From positions 372,001 through 436,000 of the forward strand of contig NZ_PDOD01000001.1 in the NCBI RefSeq assembly GCF_003226325.1: a stretch of 64,000 nucleotides of DNA, read 5' to 3'. The notes under the pieces were generated by a model, which made no database searches, was not told the origin of the DNA, and saw only the letters and a list, made by a program, of their open reading frames with translations. Position 1 is the first letter of the stretch; each line of letters begins with the position of its first letter. The translations under genes were made by a program, and so were the position numbers. Shown piece after piece: positions 8,271 to 18,809 of the stretch. The stretch comes from Salipaludibacillus keqinensis. Lineage in GTDB: Bacteria > Bacillota > Bacilli > Bacillales > Salisediminibacteriaceae.

Positions 8271-8736
8271 TCAGAAAGGAATGAGCTTATTAGAAGTTTT
8301 AGTTGGATTCTCTACACTTTTAATTATTGTTACCATCTTTCCTCCGATGCTTCTTCATTGGACTTATTCTTCTCCCGATATGGATCAGTTTACTTATGAA
8401 GAATATAGCCTGTTTCTCATGCAACTTCAAACGGAATTCAGAAAAAGTGACGACTATTGGGTGAGTGAAAAAAACGATAAGCTCTACATGGTGAGGTCAG
8501 ATGACGAGTACCTTGTACATTTTGAACATTATCAAGATAAAATACGAAGGCAAGTTAGAGGAGTGGGCCACGAAGTTTTTATGCAGAGGGTCACAAACTT
8601 CCGCGTCTATGAAAGGTCTTATGGTATTGAAATTGAATTGACCTACCCTAAGGGAACACTTAACTGGTCTATTCATCATCCTTCAACTTCAACAGAATAT
8701 TCTTCATCTGATAGGCAGGGGAGGTTGGGAGGTTGA
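8227..8736 (+). CDS. comGF: Minor competence pseudopilin ComGF
   Basis: The product is about 169 residues, with the prepilin motif KGMSLLEVLVGF near residues 17-28 and a following hydrophobic helix. The globular part shows FRKSDDYWV and a C-terminal domain typical of ComGF. ATG 8227 and GTG 8233 are both possible starts, after GGGAAGGGAG; the GTG has better spacing. It overlaps both comGE and comGG. Confidence 0.85.
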   Translation: MVVTNPGVYPVTILNQKGMSLLEVLVGFSTLLIIVTIFPPMLLHWTYSSPDMDQFTYEEYSLFLMQLQTEFRKSDDYWVSEKNDKLYMVRSDDEYLVHFEHYQDKIRRQVRGVGHEVFMQRVTNFRVYERSYGIEIELTYPKGTLNWSIHHPSTSTEYSSSDRQGRLGG

Positions 8737-9119
8737 ATGAGAAGGGAATGGCTTTGTTGCTTGTGTTAGTTATTTTAGCTATGATGTCCATGTTAACGTT
8801 ACATACCCTCGTCCTTTATCAGCAAGAAAAAGAGTTCTTAGGGCTAGAAAAAAGCATGCAAAAACTAGATTGGCTAATCGTAAACGGGAAAGATGAAGTC
8901 ATCCATCTATTGAAATTAGATGAAGACCATAATATAACTTCAGGTGAACTCGTTTATGATGACGGAGTAGTCTTTTATTTTGTTACCTCCTCAGAGCAAG
9001 CTGATGTCGTGGCATTAGAAGGAGAAACGGATGATAATTATGCGAAACGAGCTACATTCTCGTATAATAGGGAGACGAAAAAAATGGAGAATTGGAGAGA
9101 AATGATGATATGGAATTAA
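8733..9119 (+). CDS. comGG: Competence pilus protein ComGG
   Basis: The 128-residue product begins MNEKGMALLLVLVILAMMSMLTLHTLVLYQQE: a type IV pilin-like hydrophobic helix without a strict cleavage motif, as in ComGG. The start is TTG overlapping the comGF stop, 8 nt after GGGGAGG. The 3' end overlaps the start of aroK, which ties shikimate kinase to the comG transcript. Confidence 0.85.
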   Translation: MNEKGMALLLVLVILAMMSMLTLHTLVLYQQEKEFLGLEKSMQKLDWLIVNGKDEVIHLLKLDEDHNITSGELVYDDGVVFYFVTSSEQADVVALEGETDDNYAKRATFSYNRETKKMENWREMMIWN

Positions 9120-9628
9120 ACAATCAATGTATTTATTTAATAGGTTTTATGGGATCGGGAAAGACAACTGTTGGATTACAATTGTCGGAAGAGCTTGGGT
9201 ACTCTTTTAAAGATTTAGATCAAGAAATAGTCAAGAACACGGGCATAACCATACCTGCTATTTTTGAAAATGTTGGAGAAGCGGGTTTCAGGAAAATTGA
9301 AAAGAAAATGTTAAAAGAATTAAATGAACCCCATTGTGTTATAGCCACGGGAGGAGGAGTAGTTGAAAATGAAGGAGTCTTGTCTTGGATGAATGAAAAT
9401 GGCACATCCATTTATTTGAAAGCTCCATTTGAAGTGATGTATAAACGAATTCAAGATGATCGCAATCGTCCTCTATCCAATCAAGGGAGAGAAGCACTTT
9501 CACTTCGGTTTGAAAATCGAAAGTCCATGTACACTCAAGCAGAAGTGATCATCGACACTGATGGAAAAAGTGTAGACGAAGTGGTGGTTGAGATTTTTAA
9601 ATTACTAACAAAGGATAGAAATTTGTAA
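9110..9628 (+). CDS. aroK: Shikimate kinase
   Basis: Shikimate kinase phosphorylates shikimate with ATP in the route to chorismate and aromatic amino acids. The 172-residue product has the P-loop GFMGSGKTTVG near residues 10-20, the shikimate-binding DLDQEIVKNTG, FRKIEKK, ATGGGVV and the lid region DDRNRPL. ATG 9110 is chosen over an in-frame TTG at 9092 because a GGAG site precedes it. The overlap with comGG is unusual in function: a housekeeping biosynthetic gene at the end of a competence operon. Confidence 0.92.
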   Translation: MELNNQCIYLIGFMGSGKTTVGLQLSEELGYSFKDLDQEIVKNTGITIPAIFENVGEAGFRKIEKKMLKELNEPHCVIATGGGVVENEGVLSWMNENGTSIYLKAPFEVMYKRIQDDRNRPLSNQGREALSLRFENRKSMYTQAEVIIDTDGKSVDEVVVEIFKLLTKDRNL

Positions 9629-9675
9629 ATGCGTCTAAACTAAGGAATAACGAACCTTAGTGAGGGTGATGATGA

Positions 9676-9861
9676 GTGAAAACAAATGATTATGTGAAAT
9701 TTATGACAGAACAATTTGTTACGTATGTTGACCAGCCTAAAGAGGTAAAACAAGCTAAGAGAGAAGAAAAGAAAGAGCATAGACAACCAATGTCGTTTCG
9801 ACTTTTTGGTATGATCCCTTTTGCCTTAAGATTAATGTGGAATAGAAAACGCCATGAATGA
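9676..9861 (+). CDS. yqzE: YqzE family small protein
   Basis: This 61-residue basic protein begins MKTNDYVKFMTEQFVTYVDQPKE, the conserved block of YqzE proteins encoded just after comG in Bacillaceae. It ends with a hydrophobic FRLFGMIPFALRLMW segment. The start is GTG after GAGGGTGATG. The function is unknown; its position suggests expression with the comG operon. Confidence 0.82.
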   Translation: MKTNDYVKFMTEQFVTYVDQPKEVKQAKREEKKEHRQPMSFRLFGMIPFALRLMWNRKRHE

Positions 9862-9877
9862 TGTCATGGCGTTTTTT
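9846..9877. terminator. Bidirectional terminator between yqzE and yqhG
   Basis: ACGCCATGA (9849-9857) pairs with TCATGGCGT (9864-9872), with A and T tracts on each side. It overlaps the ends of both convergent genes. Confidence 0.88.
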
Positions 9878-10676
9878 CGTTGGTGTTTAAAGGGTGGCTG
9901 TTTAAATAGAATAATCCGCCATTAATGATATTCAACTGAATAACAGGATCATATTGCGTCTGAATAGCCTCTTTTTCTCTTTCATAAGAATCAGGCTTAG
10001 GATCTACATCTATATAAAATTGTTCCAAGAGGCGTATTTCTTCTTTTATTTTCAAGTTTGCTTCTTCAGCCCACGAGTGGTTTTCTTGGTGAAGGGTTGT
10101 TAAGAGATGATTCTTAATTCTCTGGATGCCAGATGCAGGCTTTATTAAAGGACTTAACGGAAAGCAAAGACTTGAAATGGTTTGTTTCATAGGCCAATGT
10201 TCGACGAGAGAGTGAAAGTTATTAAGCATTTCTCCAGTAATGAGACTTAGAGCTATAGAAAAGAAATGCTCTTTTTTTCTATGACATTGGTAGGTTAATT
10301 TACCATTGAGACATATCCATGGCTTTAAAGGAATGGCCCCCGTTTTCAAATGAATGTCCTCATAATAGTGACCAAACTTTCCCTGTTTTAAAGCAAAGGA
10401 AAATAATTGATGAAGTCTGGGAGATCCATAATGAACCATTTCTGATGTTTTGGATTTTTGAGTTTCTTCAAATGATGTTTCAAATGTTAGTTGCATGGGT
10501 GAAGGTAAACCACCCATTTTTTCAATATAGTGCCAATAAAATGGGCGGTTCATTAATGCTTTATCCATTTCGGGTGTTAATTGGACAACCATCGATGTAG
10601 CCGATATATTTGTTACTGGACATTGATATTCCGTGAAGAATTCATTTAAGAATTGATGAATGTCAGTTTGCTGCAT
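9864..10676 (-). CDS. yqhG: YqhG family protein
   Basis: The product is about 270 residues and begins MQQTDIHQFLNEFFTEYQCPVTNIS, as in YqhG proteins of Bacillaceae. It is soluble, with no signal or membrane segment. It overlaps the end of yqhH by 14 bp. ATG 10676 is preferred because AAGGATGG precedes it; a start at 10703 would add nine residues. The function is unknown. Constant pairing with the SNF2 protein YqhH suggests they work together. Confidence 0.8.
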   Translation of the reverse strand: MQQTDIHQFLNEFFTEYQCPVTNISATSMVVQLTPEMDKALMNRPFYWHYIEKMGGLPSPMQLTFETSFEETQKSKTSEMVHYGSPRLHQLFSFALKQGKFGHYYEDIHLKTGAIPLKPWICLNGKLTYQCHRKKEHFFSIALSLITGEMLNNFHSLVEHWPMKQTISSLCFPLSPLIKPASGIQRIKNHLLTTLHQENHSWAEEANLKIKEEIRLLEQFYIDVDPKPDSYEREKEAIQTQYDPVIQLNIINGGLFYLNSHPLNTNEKTP

Positions 10677-12339
10677 GGGATGATCCATCCTTTTCTTGAT
10701 CAAACATAATTGAAGTTAAGTGATCCATCTTTACTTTCATTTCTCCTTTGGAATCTGATTGTGAAAAAATAGAGGAGATGTGTTCTTGGATACTGCGGTC
10801 TCCAAATTTTTCTAAAATTTGGTCTAGCTCCCCTACAACCCCTTCAAACAGACCGATCTTCTTATAGAGCAATTGAATGATATGATCTTCAATTGTATCT
10901 TCCACAGCAAGGTGATAAATATATACATCGCTCTCTTGACCAAGGCGATGAATTCTCCCGATTCGTTGTTCAATCCGCATAGGATTCCACGGTAAATCGT
11001 AATTAATGATCCGGTGGCAGAATTGTAGATTAATACCTTCACCGCCTGCTTCCGTCGCTATTAATACTTGAACCTGGTTTTTGAAGAGTTGCTTCATCCA
11101 GTCTTTTTTACTTCGTTTAAATCCACCTCGAAATGGCACCGATCGAATGCCATTTTGTGCTAAAAACCACTGTAAGTAAAGCTGAGTAGCCCTGTATTCT
11201 GTGAAAATCACTACTTTTTCATCTTCCTTCCACTGTTGAATAAGTTCAAGTACTTTTTCAGCTTTAGGGTGAGAAGATAGGTCGTTAAGTGATGAGACGA
11301 TTTGTGAGATCTCCTGAGACAAATCGGTAGAAGCAATTGATTGTTTTTCTAACGTGTTTTTCAGCGTTACAAATACAGCTTCTCTGCTTGAACACATTTC
11401 CCGTTGGAGAGTAAGGACGAGAAAGCCTGCTTGCATGGATGAAGAATCATGTTTAAGCTGTTCTTTTAATAAACAAATGTTCTCGTAGACTTTTTTCTGG
11501 TCTTCTTTGAAACGGACGGGAATGGTTTCCACTATCCTTTTTGGCCATTTCATTTTTGTTTCGTGGCGGCGATTTCGGATCATCACTTTTTGAATGAGTT
11601 CTTTTAATTCTTCATGTTTCTCCACCTCGCCATAATATCGTGAAAATGTTTCTTCATCGCCTAAGTAACCAGGTTTCAATAAAGAAATAAGATGAAACAA
11701 TTCAGATAGTTTATTTTGAACAGGTGTGGCGGTGAGAAGTAGACAAAATTTTCTTTTAATATCTCGAACGAATTGATAATTTTTCGTCTTTTTATTTTTT
11801 AATCGGTGGGCTTCATCAATAATGACCATATCGTAATTAATCTGCTTAATAACTTCAGAATGGTTTTCTCTTTTTGCGGTATCAATGGAGGTAACCATGA
11901 CATCGATCGCTTCCCATTGCGGATTTTTACGCTGTTCAATGGCGGGAATATAAAATTTTTCATTTAACTCCATACACCATTGAGTGACTAATGAAGCAGG
12001 AGCTAGGATTAATACTTTCTGAACGAGACCGCGAATCATATACTCTTTCAAAATGAGTCCTGCTTCAATTGTTTTCCCGAGACCTACTTCATCTGCTAAA
12101 ATCGCTTTTCCGTTCATTTCTTCAATGGCTTTCTGGGCAGTTTCATATTGGTAAGAGTGAAAGGTCAAATTCGGAAGGTGGTTAGGAGATTCCAGACCTT
12201 GAAATTCAGAAATGATATTCTCTCGGCCAATTCGAACAGCCATACAATACTGTTGCCATGTGGAGCAAGAAAGCGGTTGTTCCAAAGTTTGTAAAAAATC
12301 CCTTTCCCATTGTTGATCAATCTGAATTTTAGGTAGCAT
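10663..12339 (-). CDS. yqhH: SNF2-family DEAD/DEAH-box ATPase YqhH
   Basis: This is a 558-residue SNF2/RapA-like DNA translocase, the usual YqhH length. Motif I is LADEVGLGKTIEAGLIL (about residues 80-96), motif II is DEAH in IIDEAHRLKNKKT, motif III is LLLTATPVQNK, and motifs V/VI are EAGGEGINLQFCHRIIN and RIGRIHRLGQ. A clear helicase C domain is present. Members remodel protein-DNA or RNA polymerase complexes; the role of YqhH is unknown. It forms a two-gene operon with yqhG and is divergent from the gcv operon. Confidence 0.9.
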   Translation of the reverse strand: MLPKIQIDQQWERDFLQTLEQPLSCSTWQQYCMAVRIGRENIISEFQGLESPNHLPNLTFHSYQYETAQKAIEEMNGKAILADEVGLGKTIEAGLILKEYMIRGLVQKVLILAPASLVTQWCMELNEKFYIPAIEQRKNPQWEAIDVMVTSIDTAKRENHSEVIKQINYDMVIIDEAHRLKNKKTKNYQFVRDIKRKFCLLLTATPVQNKLSELFHLISLLKPGYLGDEETFSRYYGEVEKHEELKELIQKVMIRNRRHETKMKWPKRIVETIPVRFKEDQKKVYENICLLKEQLKHDSSSMQAGFLVLTLQREMCSSREAVFVTLKNTLEKQSIASTDLSQEISQIVSSLNDLSSHPKAEKVLELIQQWKEDEKVVIFTEYRATQLYLQWFLAQNGIRSVPFRGGFKRSKKDWMKQLFKNQVQVLIATEAGGEGINLQFCHRIINYDLPWNPMRIEQRIGRIHRLGQESDVYIYHLAVEDTIEDHIIQLLYKKIGLFEGVVGELDQILEKFGDRSIQEHISSIFSQSDSKGEMKVKMDHLTSIMFDQEKDGSSHAAN

Positions 12340-12528
12340 CGAACTCTTCCTTTCTAATCTTTAAACTTGTGTATTGAATAACGGTCATCCGGCCTGACGA
12401 ATAAATGTACCTATAGCTGATTAATTTCCATTACTTTCTATTATCATCCTTTTATTCATATTCCTTCGCTCTGATAAAGCTTTAAGTTAAAAAATTTTCA
12501 GTAAAGTAGCAAAAATGAAAACTCAATA

Positions 12529-12558
12529 TTGCTTTGAAAAAAAGAAAAGTGGTAACAT
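12529..12558 (+). promoter_or_regulatory. Candidate promoter of the gcv operon
   Basis: TTGCTT (12529-12534) and TAACAT (12553-12558) are 18 bp apart, about 75 bp upstream of the riboswitch. The stretch 12340-12528 between yqhH and this promoter is AT-rich and shows nothing else I can support. Confidence 0.4.
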
Positions 12559-12634
12559 AAGAGTAATGAAGGATGTCTGCTCTTTAGTATGAGCAAATTC
12601 ATAAGTTTTCATGAATGAATGGATATCCCAATAA

Positions 12635-12868
12635 GATGCGAATGACAATAAGGGGAGAGAATGGGTTATCTTAATTGAAAGAAAGATTGTGCCCATCGCC
12701 GAAGGAGCAAACGACCAGTTCGTGAATCTCTCAGGCAAAATAGACTCTTATTGGACGCAGCTCTGGAAAGCATCTGCATGTTGCAGAACACCCATGGGGA
12801 AACTTTAATAAAGTGGCTGTCCAAATGATCAATAAACCATTTTATTAGAGGAAACTCTCAGGTACTCA
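12635..12868 (+). promoter_or_regulatory. Tandem glycine riboswitch controlling gcvT-gcvPA-gcvPB
   Basis: Two glycine aptamers lie in series. The first contains GGGGAGAG, CGCCGAAGGAGCAAAC and ATCTCTCAGGCAAAA (to about 12740). The second contains GGACGCAGCTCTGGAAAGC, ACCCATGGGGAAAC and AACTCTCAGGTACTCAAGA (about 12753-12868). This is the layout of the B. subtilis gcvT riboswitch. A terminator follows at once, so glycine binding should turn the operon on by preventing termination. The mechanism is known for the family; the match here is by sequence motifs. Confidence 0.95.
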
Positions 12869-12869
12869 A

Positions 12870-12912
12870 GACAGAGACACGCCTATATACAGGCATGTCT
12901 CTGTCTTTTTTT
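12870..12912 (+). terminator. Glycine riboswitch expression-platform terminator
   Basis: GACAGAGACA and TGTCTCTGTC form a stem topped by a further GCCT/AGGC pairing, followed by TTTTTTT. The left arm abuts the second aptamer, as needed for an on-switch. Confidence 0.92.
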
Positions 12913-13069
12913 AGGTTCCGATTTTCAGCTGTCTAGTGTTTCTAGGTATTATAAAATCAAAAGTGAGAACTTCATCGGTTCTAGTATCTGTGAGAGGTAG
13001 ATGGGTTTAACGGAATCTTTCTGAAGGCTTTGAGTTAAAAAAGGTTCAAATTAAATGGAGGTGGAAGTA

Positions 13070-14164
13070 TTGTCAGGACAAAGAACGCCATTATTTCCTG
13101 TTTATAAAGAATCAGGCGGAAAAACGATTGACTTCGGAGGATGGGATCTTCCTGTTCAATTCACAGGGATTAAAGAAGAACATGAAGTGGTTCGAACAAA
13201 AGCTGGCCTATTCGATGTTTCTCATATGGGAGAAATCGAAGTTAAAGGGAGCGGGGCCCTTGCTTTTTTGCAGAAAGTATTGACGAATGATGTCTCCAAA
13301 GCTAAGTCAGGAGCTTGTCAATATACTGCTATGTGTTATGAAGATGGTGGAACGATCGATGACTTAGTTCTTTATAAGCGTTCAGAGGAAGACTTCTTAC
13401 TAGTTGTGAATGCTTCTAATATTGATAAAGATTATCAGTGGCTTCAACAGCATGCTGGAGAGGATACAGTCGTAACGAATGTATCTAATTCATATGCACA
13501 AATTGCTCTTCAAGGCCCATTAGCAGAACAAATTGCTCAGCGACTAACGACAGTGGACTTATCTGAAATTACTTTCTTTAAATTCAAAGAAGGCGTTACA
13601 TTTGCTGATAAACCAGTACTGATCTCTAGAACTGGATACACAGGTGAAGATGGTTTCGAAATTTATTGTCAACCAGAGCACGCGGTTCAATTATGGCAAA
13701 CACTTTTAAAAGAGGGCGCTGCTGAAGGTTTAAAGCCGTGTGGCCTTGGTGCGCGCGATACGCTTCGTTTTGAAGCAAAGCTTTGCCTTTATGGTCAAGA
13801 GCTCTCTAAAGATATCTCTCCCATTGAAGCGGGGATTGGATTTGCGGTTAAAACGGATAAGTCAGAAGATTTCATAGGAAAAAAAGTGTTAAAAGAGCAA
13901 CGAGAAGAAGGGCCAAGCAGGAAATTGGTCGGATTAGAAATGATTGACAAGGGTATTCCACGAACAGATTACGAAGTATTTAAAGAAGGCGATAAAATTG
14001 GATTTGTAACGACAGGGACGCAATCTCCTACTCTACAAAAAAATGTTGGCCTAGCCCTTATTGATGCAAAATATAAAGAGTTAGATACGGAAGTGGAAGT
14101 TCAAGTGCGAAAACGACGATTAAAAGCGAAAGTAGTAAAAACACCGTTTTACAAAAGAGGATAG
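13070..14164 (+). CDS. gcvT: Glycine cleavage system T protein (aminomethyltransferase)
   Basis: GcvT transfers the methylene group from the aminomethyl-lipoyl H protein to tetrahydrofolate and releases ammonia. The product, about 364 residues, has [13 protein letters not shown] near residue 50, the folate-binding part around [15 protein letters not shown], and [15 protein letters not shown] 13070 is chosen because GGAGGTGG at 13057-13064 fits it, and the protein then begins [14 protein letters not shown] as in homologues; an ATG at 13055 overlaps that site. It is the first gene of the riboswitch-controlled operon. Confidence 0.93.
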   Translation: MSGQRTPLFPVYKESGGKTIDFGGWDLPVQFTGIKEEHEVVRTKAGLFDVSHMGEIEVKGSGALAFLQKVLTNDVSKAKSGACQYTAMCYEDGGTIDDLVLYKRSEEDFLLVVNASNIDKDYQWLQQHAGEDTVVTNVSNSYAQIALQGPLAEQIAQRLTTVDLSEITFFKFKEGVTFADKPVLISRTGYTGEDGFEIYCQPEHAVQLWQTLLKEGAAEGLKPCGLGARDTLRFEAKLCLYGQELSKDISPIEAGIGFAVKTDKSEDFIGKKVLKEQREEGPSRKLVGLEMIDKGIPRTDYEVFKEGDKIGFVTTGTQSPTLQKNVGLALIDAKYKELDTEVEVQVRKRRLKAKVVKTPFYKRG

Positions 14165-14187
14165 CAGAAAGCTAAGGGGGAAGTAGT

Positions 14188-15534
14188 ATGGAAAAATTCC
14201 GATATTTACCTATGACGGAGAAAGACCAGCAAGACATGCTAGAACAAATTGGTGTAGATCAATTAGAAGATTTATTTCAAGATATTCCGAAGGACGTTCG
14301 ATTTCAAGGAGATTTAAACATTGAAGAAGCGCTAGATGAAACAAAGCTTGTAAAGGAAATGACTAGATTAGCGAATAAAAATCGCAATGTGAAAGATTAT
14401 CCTTCATTTTTAGGCGCTGGTGTGTATGAACACTACATTCCCTCTGTCGTAAACCATATGTTACTTCGATCAGAGTTTTTTACAGCCTATACTCCCTATC
14501 AACCTGAAATTTCTCAAGGAGAATTACAGGGGATTTTCGAATTCCAAACGATGATCTGCGAGTTAACAGGGATGGATTTAGCTAATTCATCTATGTATGA
14601 CGGACCAACTGCATTAGCAGAAGCGGCAATGATGAGTGCTGGGCAAACGAAGAAGAAAACAATTCTTGTATCTAAAACTGTTCATCCTGAAGCACGTCAA
14701 GTATTGAAATCTAGTGCTAAGGGACAAAATTTAACCGTTGTAGAAATAGATGAAAAAGACGGTATGACCGATTTGTCTCACTTAGAAACAGAATACAACG
14801 ATGACACAGCTAGCGTGATCGTCCAATATCCTAATTTTTTCGGCCATATTGAGGACTTGGAGGCAATTGAAAAAATTGCACACCAAGGGAAATCATTGTT
14901 TGTTGTATCGTCAAATCCATTAAGTTTAGGAGTGTTGCAGCCCCCAGGTGTATACGGGGCAGATGTTGTTGTAGGAGATGCACAACCATTTGGTATTCCA
15001 ACTCAGCTAGGTGGACCTCACTGCGGATATTTCGCTGTCACCAAGAAACTGATGAGAAAAGTGCCAGGACGGCTGGTAGGACAAACAACCGACGATCACG
15101 GTCAACGTGGGTTTGTCCTAACGTTGCAAGCTAGGGAACAGCATATTCGCCGAGACAAGGCGACAAGTAACATCTGTTCGAACCAAGCATTAAATGCCCT
15201 TGGAGCATCGATCGCTATGAGTTCCATTGGAAAGCAAGGATTAAAAGAGATGGCGACTCAAAATGTGCAAAAATCTCATTATGCAAAAAAACAATTAGAA
15301 CAACAAGGTATTGAAGTCGTGTCTAAACAGCCATTCTTCAATGAATTCGTCATACGTCTACCTAAATCTGTGAAAGAAGTGAACAAAGAACTTCTAGAGC
15401 AAGGGATTATTGGCGGATTAGATCTTGCGAGGTTTTATGATGATAAACAACATTTAATGCTCGTTGCAGTTACAGAACTTCGCACGAAAGAAGAAATCGA
15501 TCAATTTGCTTTAGTATTGGGGGGAATAAAATGA
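14188..15534 (+). CDS. gcvPA: Glycine dehydrogenase (decarboxylating) subunit 1
   Basis: This is the N-terminal half of the PLP-dependent P protein, which Firmicutes split in two genes. The 448-residue product starts [22 protein letters not shown] and contains [34 protein letters not shown] and [20 protein letters not shown], all conserved in the family. Subunit 1 does not carry the PLP lysine. It overlaps gcvPB by ATGA, so the two subunits are translationally coupled. Confidence 0.95.
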   Translation: MEKFRYLPMTEKDQQDMLEQIGVDQLEDLFQDIPKDVRFQGDLNIEEALDETKLVKEMTRLANKNRNVKDYPSFLGAGVYEHYIPSVVNHMLLRSEFFTAYTPYQPEISQGELQGIFEFQTMICELTGMDLANSSMYDGPTALAEAAMMSAGQTKKKTILVSKTVHPEARQVLKSSAKGQNLTVVEIDEKDGMTDLSHLETEYNDDTASVIVQYPNFFGHIEDLEAIEKIAHQGKSLFVVSSNPLSLGVLQPPGVYGADVVVGDAQPFGIPTQLGGPHCGYFAVTKKLMRKVPGRLVGQTTDDHGQRGFVLTLQAREQHIRRDKATSNICSNQALNALGASIAMSSIGKQGLKEMATQNVQKSHYAKKQLEQQGIEVVSKQPFFNEFVIRLPKSVKEVNKELLEQGIIGGLDLARFYDDKQHLMLVAVTELRTKEEIDQFALVLGGIK

Positions 15535-16994
15535 GTGAAAACAACCAGGCATTGATTTTTGAATTAAGTAAAGAAGGGCGAATTGGTCATAGTTTGCCAG
15601 AGATGGACATTGAAGAAATGGATATAAACGACTTGATTCCAACTCAGTTCCAACGGAAAGAAAATCCAGAACTGCCCGAAGTATCCGAATTGCAAATTGT
15701 TCGACACTATACTGCTTTATCCCGAAGAAACCACGGCGTGGACTCAGGCTTTTATCCATTAGGTTCTTGCACGATGAAATATAATCCTAAAATAAATGAA
15801 GACGTTGCCCGATATCCTGGTTTTGCCCATTTGCATCCTTACCAAGATGAAACGACAATTCAAGGTGCATTAGAATTAATGTATAAGCTGCAAAGATCTC
15901 TTGAAGAAATTACTGGTATGGATCAAGTGACACTGCAACCAGCTGCTGGTGCTCATGGAGAATGGACTGGTCTCATGCTGATTCGAGCTTATCATGAAGC
16001 TAATGGCGATCATCAACGAACGAAAGTCATAGTACCTGACTCAGCCCATGGCACGAACCCAGCTTCGGCCGTTGTTGCTGGCTTTGAATCAGTAACTGTA
16101 AAATCGAACGAACAAGGGTTGGTTGATTTAGACCACCTTCGCGAGCTTGTAGGCAATGATACTGCAGCCCTTATGTTAACTAATCCAAATACTCTTGGTT
16201 TATTTGAAGAACAAATTGTTGAGATGGCTGAAATTATTCATGAGGCTGGCGGAAAGCTATATTACGACGGTGCCAACTCCAATGCCATATTAGGTATTAC
16301 CAGACCAGGTGATATGGGGTTTGACGTGGTTCATTTAAATCTCCATAAGACGTTTACAACACCTCATGGCGGTGGAGGACCCGGTTCCGGACCTGTTGGT
16401 GTAAAGCAAGATTTAGTTCCTTATCTACCGGCACCATTGGTGCAAAAAGACGGAGATACTTACCGCTTGGATTATGATATTCCTGAGTCAATTGGAAGAG
16501 TTAAGCCTTACTATGGAAACTTTGGTATTAATGTTCGAGCTTATACGTATATCAGAACCATGGGGCCAGTTGGCTTAAGAATGGTCTCACAATTTGCAGT
16601 ATTGAACGCGAACTATATGCTAAGGAGACTGGAACCATACTTCGATGCTCCATACAAGCAACATTGTAAGCACGAATTTGTTCTATCTGGAAAGCGTCAA
16701 AAGAAATTGGGTGTGAGAACACTGGATATGGCAAAGAGGTTATTAGACTTCGGCTATCATCCGCCTACAATATATTTCCCAATTAATGTAGAAGAGTGCA
16801 TGATGATTGAGCCAACAGAAACGGAATCGAAAGAAACACTAGACGAATTTTGCGATGCGATGATTCAAATTGCGAAAGAAGTGGAAGAAACGCCAGAAGT
16901 GGTTCAAGAAGCACCACATAATACCGTCATTGACCGTCTAGACGAAACGACTGCTGCTCGTAAACCGGTATTGCGCTATCAGAAAGAGTCGTAA
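15531..16994 (+). CDS. gcvPB: Glycine dehydrogenase (decarboxylating) subunit 2
   Basis: This 487-residue protein is the PLP-binding half of the glycine decarboxylase. The Schiff-base lysine lies in [21 protein letters not shown] (about residues 267-287), and [12 protein letters not shown] is a second signature. It acts with subunit 1, with GcvT and with the lipoylated H protein, which is not encoded here. lipM nearby (17781) makes the lipoyl group that the H protein needs. Confidence 0.95.
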   Translation: MSENNQALIFELSKEGRIGHSLPEMDIEEMDINDLIPTQFQRKENPELPEVSELQIVRHYTALSRRNHGVDSGFYPLGSCTMKYNPKINEDVARYPGFAHLHPYQDETTIQGALELMYKLQRSLEEITGMDQVTLQPAAGAHGEWTGLMLIRAYHEANGDHQRTKVIVPDSAHGTNPASAVVAGFESVTVKSNEQGLVDLDHLRELVGNDTAALMLTNPNTLGLFEEQIVEMAEIIHEAGGKLYYDGANSNAILGITRPGDMGFDVVHLNLHKTFTTPHGGGGPGSGPVGVKQDLVPYLPAPLVQKDGDTYRLDYDIPESIGRVKPYYGNFGINVRAYTYIRTMGPVGLRMVSQFAVLNANYMLRRLEPYFDAPYKQHCKHEFVLSGKRQKKLGVRTLDMAKRLLDFGYHPPTIYFPINVEECMMIEPTETESKETLDEFCDAMIQIAKEVEETPEVVQEAPHNTVIDRLDETTAARKPVLRYQKES

Positions 16995-17142
16995 ATCATT
17001 ATGAGAGCTCTTTTCGTTTAGTCATGCAACCATAATGACTGAAAATGAAGCGTGTGATGATCCATTATTATAGAAGAAGAGAAAGACTTCGCTCCCCTGC
17101 TTCTTCCTCTACAATATAAAGTAACATGATTTGTGGAATTTA

Positions 17143-17187
17143 AAAAACCTGCGTACTTACCTTGATCAAGGTGAGTACGCAGGTTTT
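17143..17187. terminator. Bidirectional terminator between gcvPB and yqhL
   Basis: AAAAACCTGCGTACT and AGTACGCAGGTTTT pair around TACCTTGATCAAGGTG, which itself forms an inner hairpin. T runs flank both sides. Confidence 0.88.
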
Positions 17188-17216
17188 ATGATTTATGATT
17201 ATTTAGGTAAAAAAGG

Positions 17217-17591
17217 TTACTTTTTAATTTTTCCTGACCATTTACGGAATCCACCCTTAAGTTGATTCAAGTCTTCTGCGCCTCTTTTTTTACGCAAGAT
17301 TCTTGCAGCTTGAACAGTTCTGGAACCATTTTGACAATAAAGGTAAATGGGTTTATCAGGGCGAATTTCTGATTGCCGCTGTCTTAACTGCGATAAAGGA
17401 ATATTTCTTGCCCCTAAAATATGTCCCGTTTTAAATTCCTTCTCTTCTCTTACGTCAATCAGCTGCGCTTTTCGGTAATTTTGTTTAAATTCTTCTTGAT
17501 CCAAGGATTTCAAGTATTTTGGTTTCTTCATCCTTAAAAGAAGAATGGCAACAAGCGCAACAGTTACAACAATTAACAGCCAAATCTCCAT
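17217..17591 (-). CDS. yqhL: Membrane-anchored rhodanese-like protein YqhL
   Basis: The 124-residue product has an N-terminal membrane helix (about residues 3-20) followed by a single rhodanese domain. Its active-site loop YCQNGSRTVQAA holds the catalytic cysteine, so sulfur transfer is possible. The ID-REEKEF segment (DVREEKEFKTGHI) is the family's first signature. The ATG follows AAAGGAGTG. The sulfur acceptor is unknown. It is divergent from lipM, and a role in supplying sulfur for lipoate is only a guess. Confidence 0.85.
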   Translation of the reverse strand: MEIWLLIVVTVALVAILLLRMKKPKYLKSLDQEEFKQNYRKAQLIDVREEKEFKTGHILGARNIPLSQLRQRQSEIRPDKPIYLYCQNGSRTVQAARILRKKRGAEDLNQLKGGFRKWSGKIKK

Positions 17592-17780
17592 GATGTCACT
17601 CCTTTATCTCTCTAATATATTAATGAGTATTCACTCAGCTGTTCGCTAAGTCTTGTCCATCCTCTATAAATGATAAACGTAAAATTGATAATTGGCAACG
17701 GTTGAAAAAAATCATTTTGTATTTAACTAGTGATTTCGTTATGATATGTAAATGGAATAACAAAGCAGGGGGGAAGTCTA

Positions 17781-18611
17781 ATGGAAACGTGGTATTTTAT
17801 TGATTCTAAAGAACAGCATCCAGCTTACAATATGGCATTAGATGAAAAGTTAATGGAATGGCATCGAAATGGAGAAATTCCTCCGGTTATCCGGTTTTAC
17901 GGATGGGATCCAGCTACACTGTCTGTTGGTTACTTCCAACATGTTGAAAAAGAAGTGAATTTAAATGCAGTGAAGTCCTATGATTTGGGATTCGTGCGAA
18001 GGCCGACAGGTGGGAGAGGTGTCTTACATGACGATGAACTAACCTATAGCGTCATTGTCTCAGAAGATCACTCAGCAATGCCTGAGACGGTCACAGAAGC
18101 GTACAGAGTGATTTCAGAAGGCTTGTTACAAGGGTTTCGCCATCTAAACTTACACGCAGAGTTTTCTATTCCAAGATCAGTGGAGGAGAAGCAGCGATTA
18201 AAGAACCCTAGATCTTCGGTATGTTTTGATGCACCATCTTGGTATGAGATGGTCGTAGAAGGCCGGAAAGTATCAGGTAGTGCCCAAACGAGACAAAAAG
18301 GAATTATTCTACAGCATGGATCAATTATTCTATCAATAGATGAAGAAAAACTATTTGATCTCTTTGTTTTTCCTAGCGAAAAAGTAAGGAGACGAATGCA
18401 ACAAGGTTTTCATAAGAAAGCAGTAGCAATCAATGAGCTTTTAACTGAAACAGTCTCAATGAACGAGGTAAAGGAAGCATTTAAAAAAGGGTTCGAATCA
18501 GGTTTAAACATTGAACTGCAAAATTATACGCTTACAGATACCCAAGAAGCTCAAGTTCAACAGTTGGTACAAGAAAAATATGGACAGGATCGCTGGAATT
18601 ATAAATGGTAG
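17781..18611 (+). CDS. lipM: Octanoyltransferase LipM
   Basis: LipM moves the octanoyl group from acyl carrier protein to the GcvH lipoyl domain, the first step of lipoate synthesis in Bacillus. The 276-residue product has the BPL/LplA-type fold: [34 protein letters not shown] and KVSGSAQTR. The catalytic cysteine lies in SSVCFDAPS (about residue 149). The ATG follows GGGGGAAG. It sits close to the gcv operon, whose H protein is its substrate. Confidence 0.92.
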   Translation: METWYFIDSKEQHPAYNMALDEKLMEWHRNGEIPPVIRFYGWDPATLSVGYFQHVEKEVNLNAVKSYDLGFVRRPTGGRGVLHDDELTYSVIVSEDHSAMPETVTEAYRVISEGLLQGFRHLNLHAEFSIPRSVEEKQRLKNPRSSVCFDAPSWYEMVVEGRKVSGSAQTRQKGIILQHGSIILSIDEEKLFDLFVFPSEKVRRRMQQGFHKKAVAINELLTETVSMNEVKEAFKKGFESGLNIELQNYTLTDTQEAQVQQLVQEKYGQDRWNYKW

Positions 18612-18809
18612 AAAGATAACGTTACGATCTCTATATTCACTTCCGTTCCAAGATGCCTCCTTTTGTGGTATTATTTCTTCTTGGTAGATTATTATTGACG
18701 GGTAGGTTTGGCGAGTTTTGTCGATAATTATTTAAGTTCAAGAAAGCCCACAGTTTCAACTATTCACCGCTAAAAAAGAGGCAAGTGACAAAAATAGTCG
18801 TCTTCTGTG

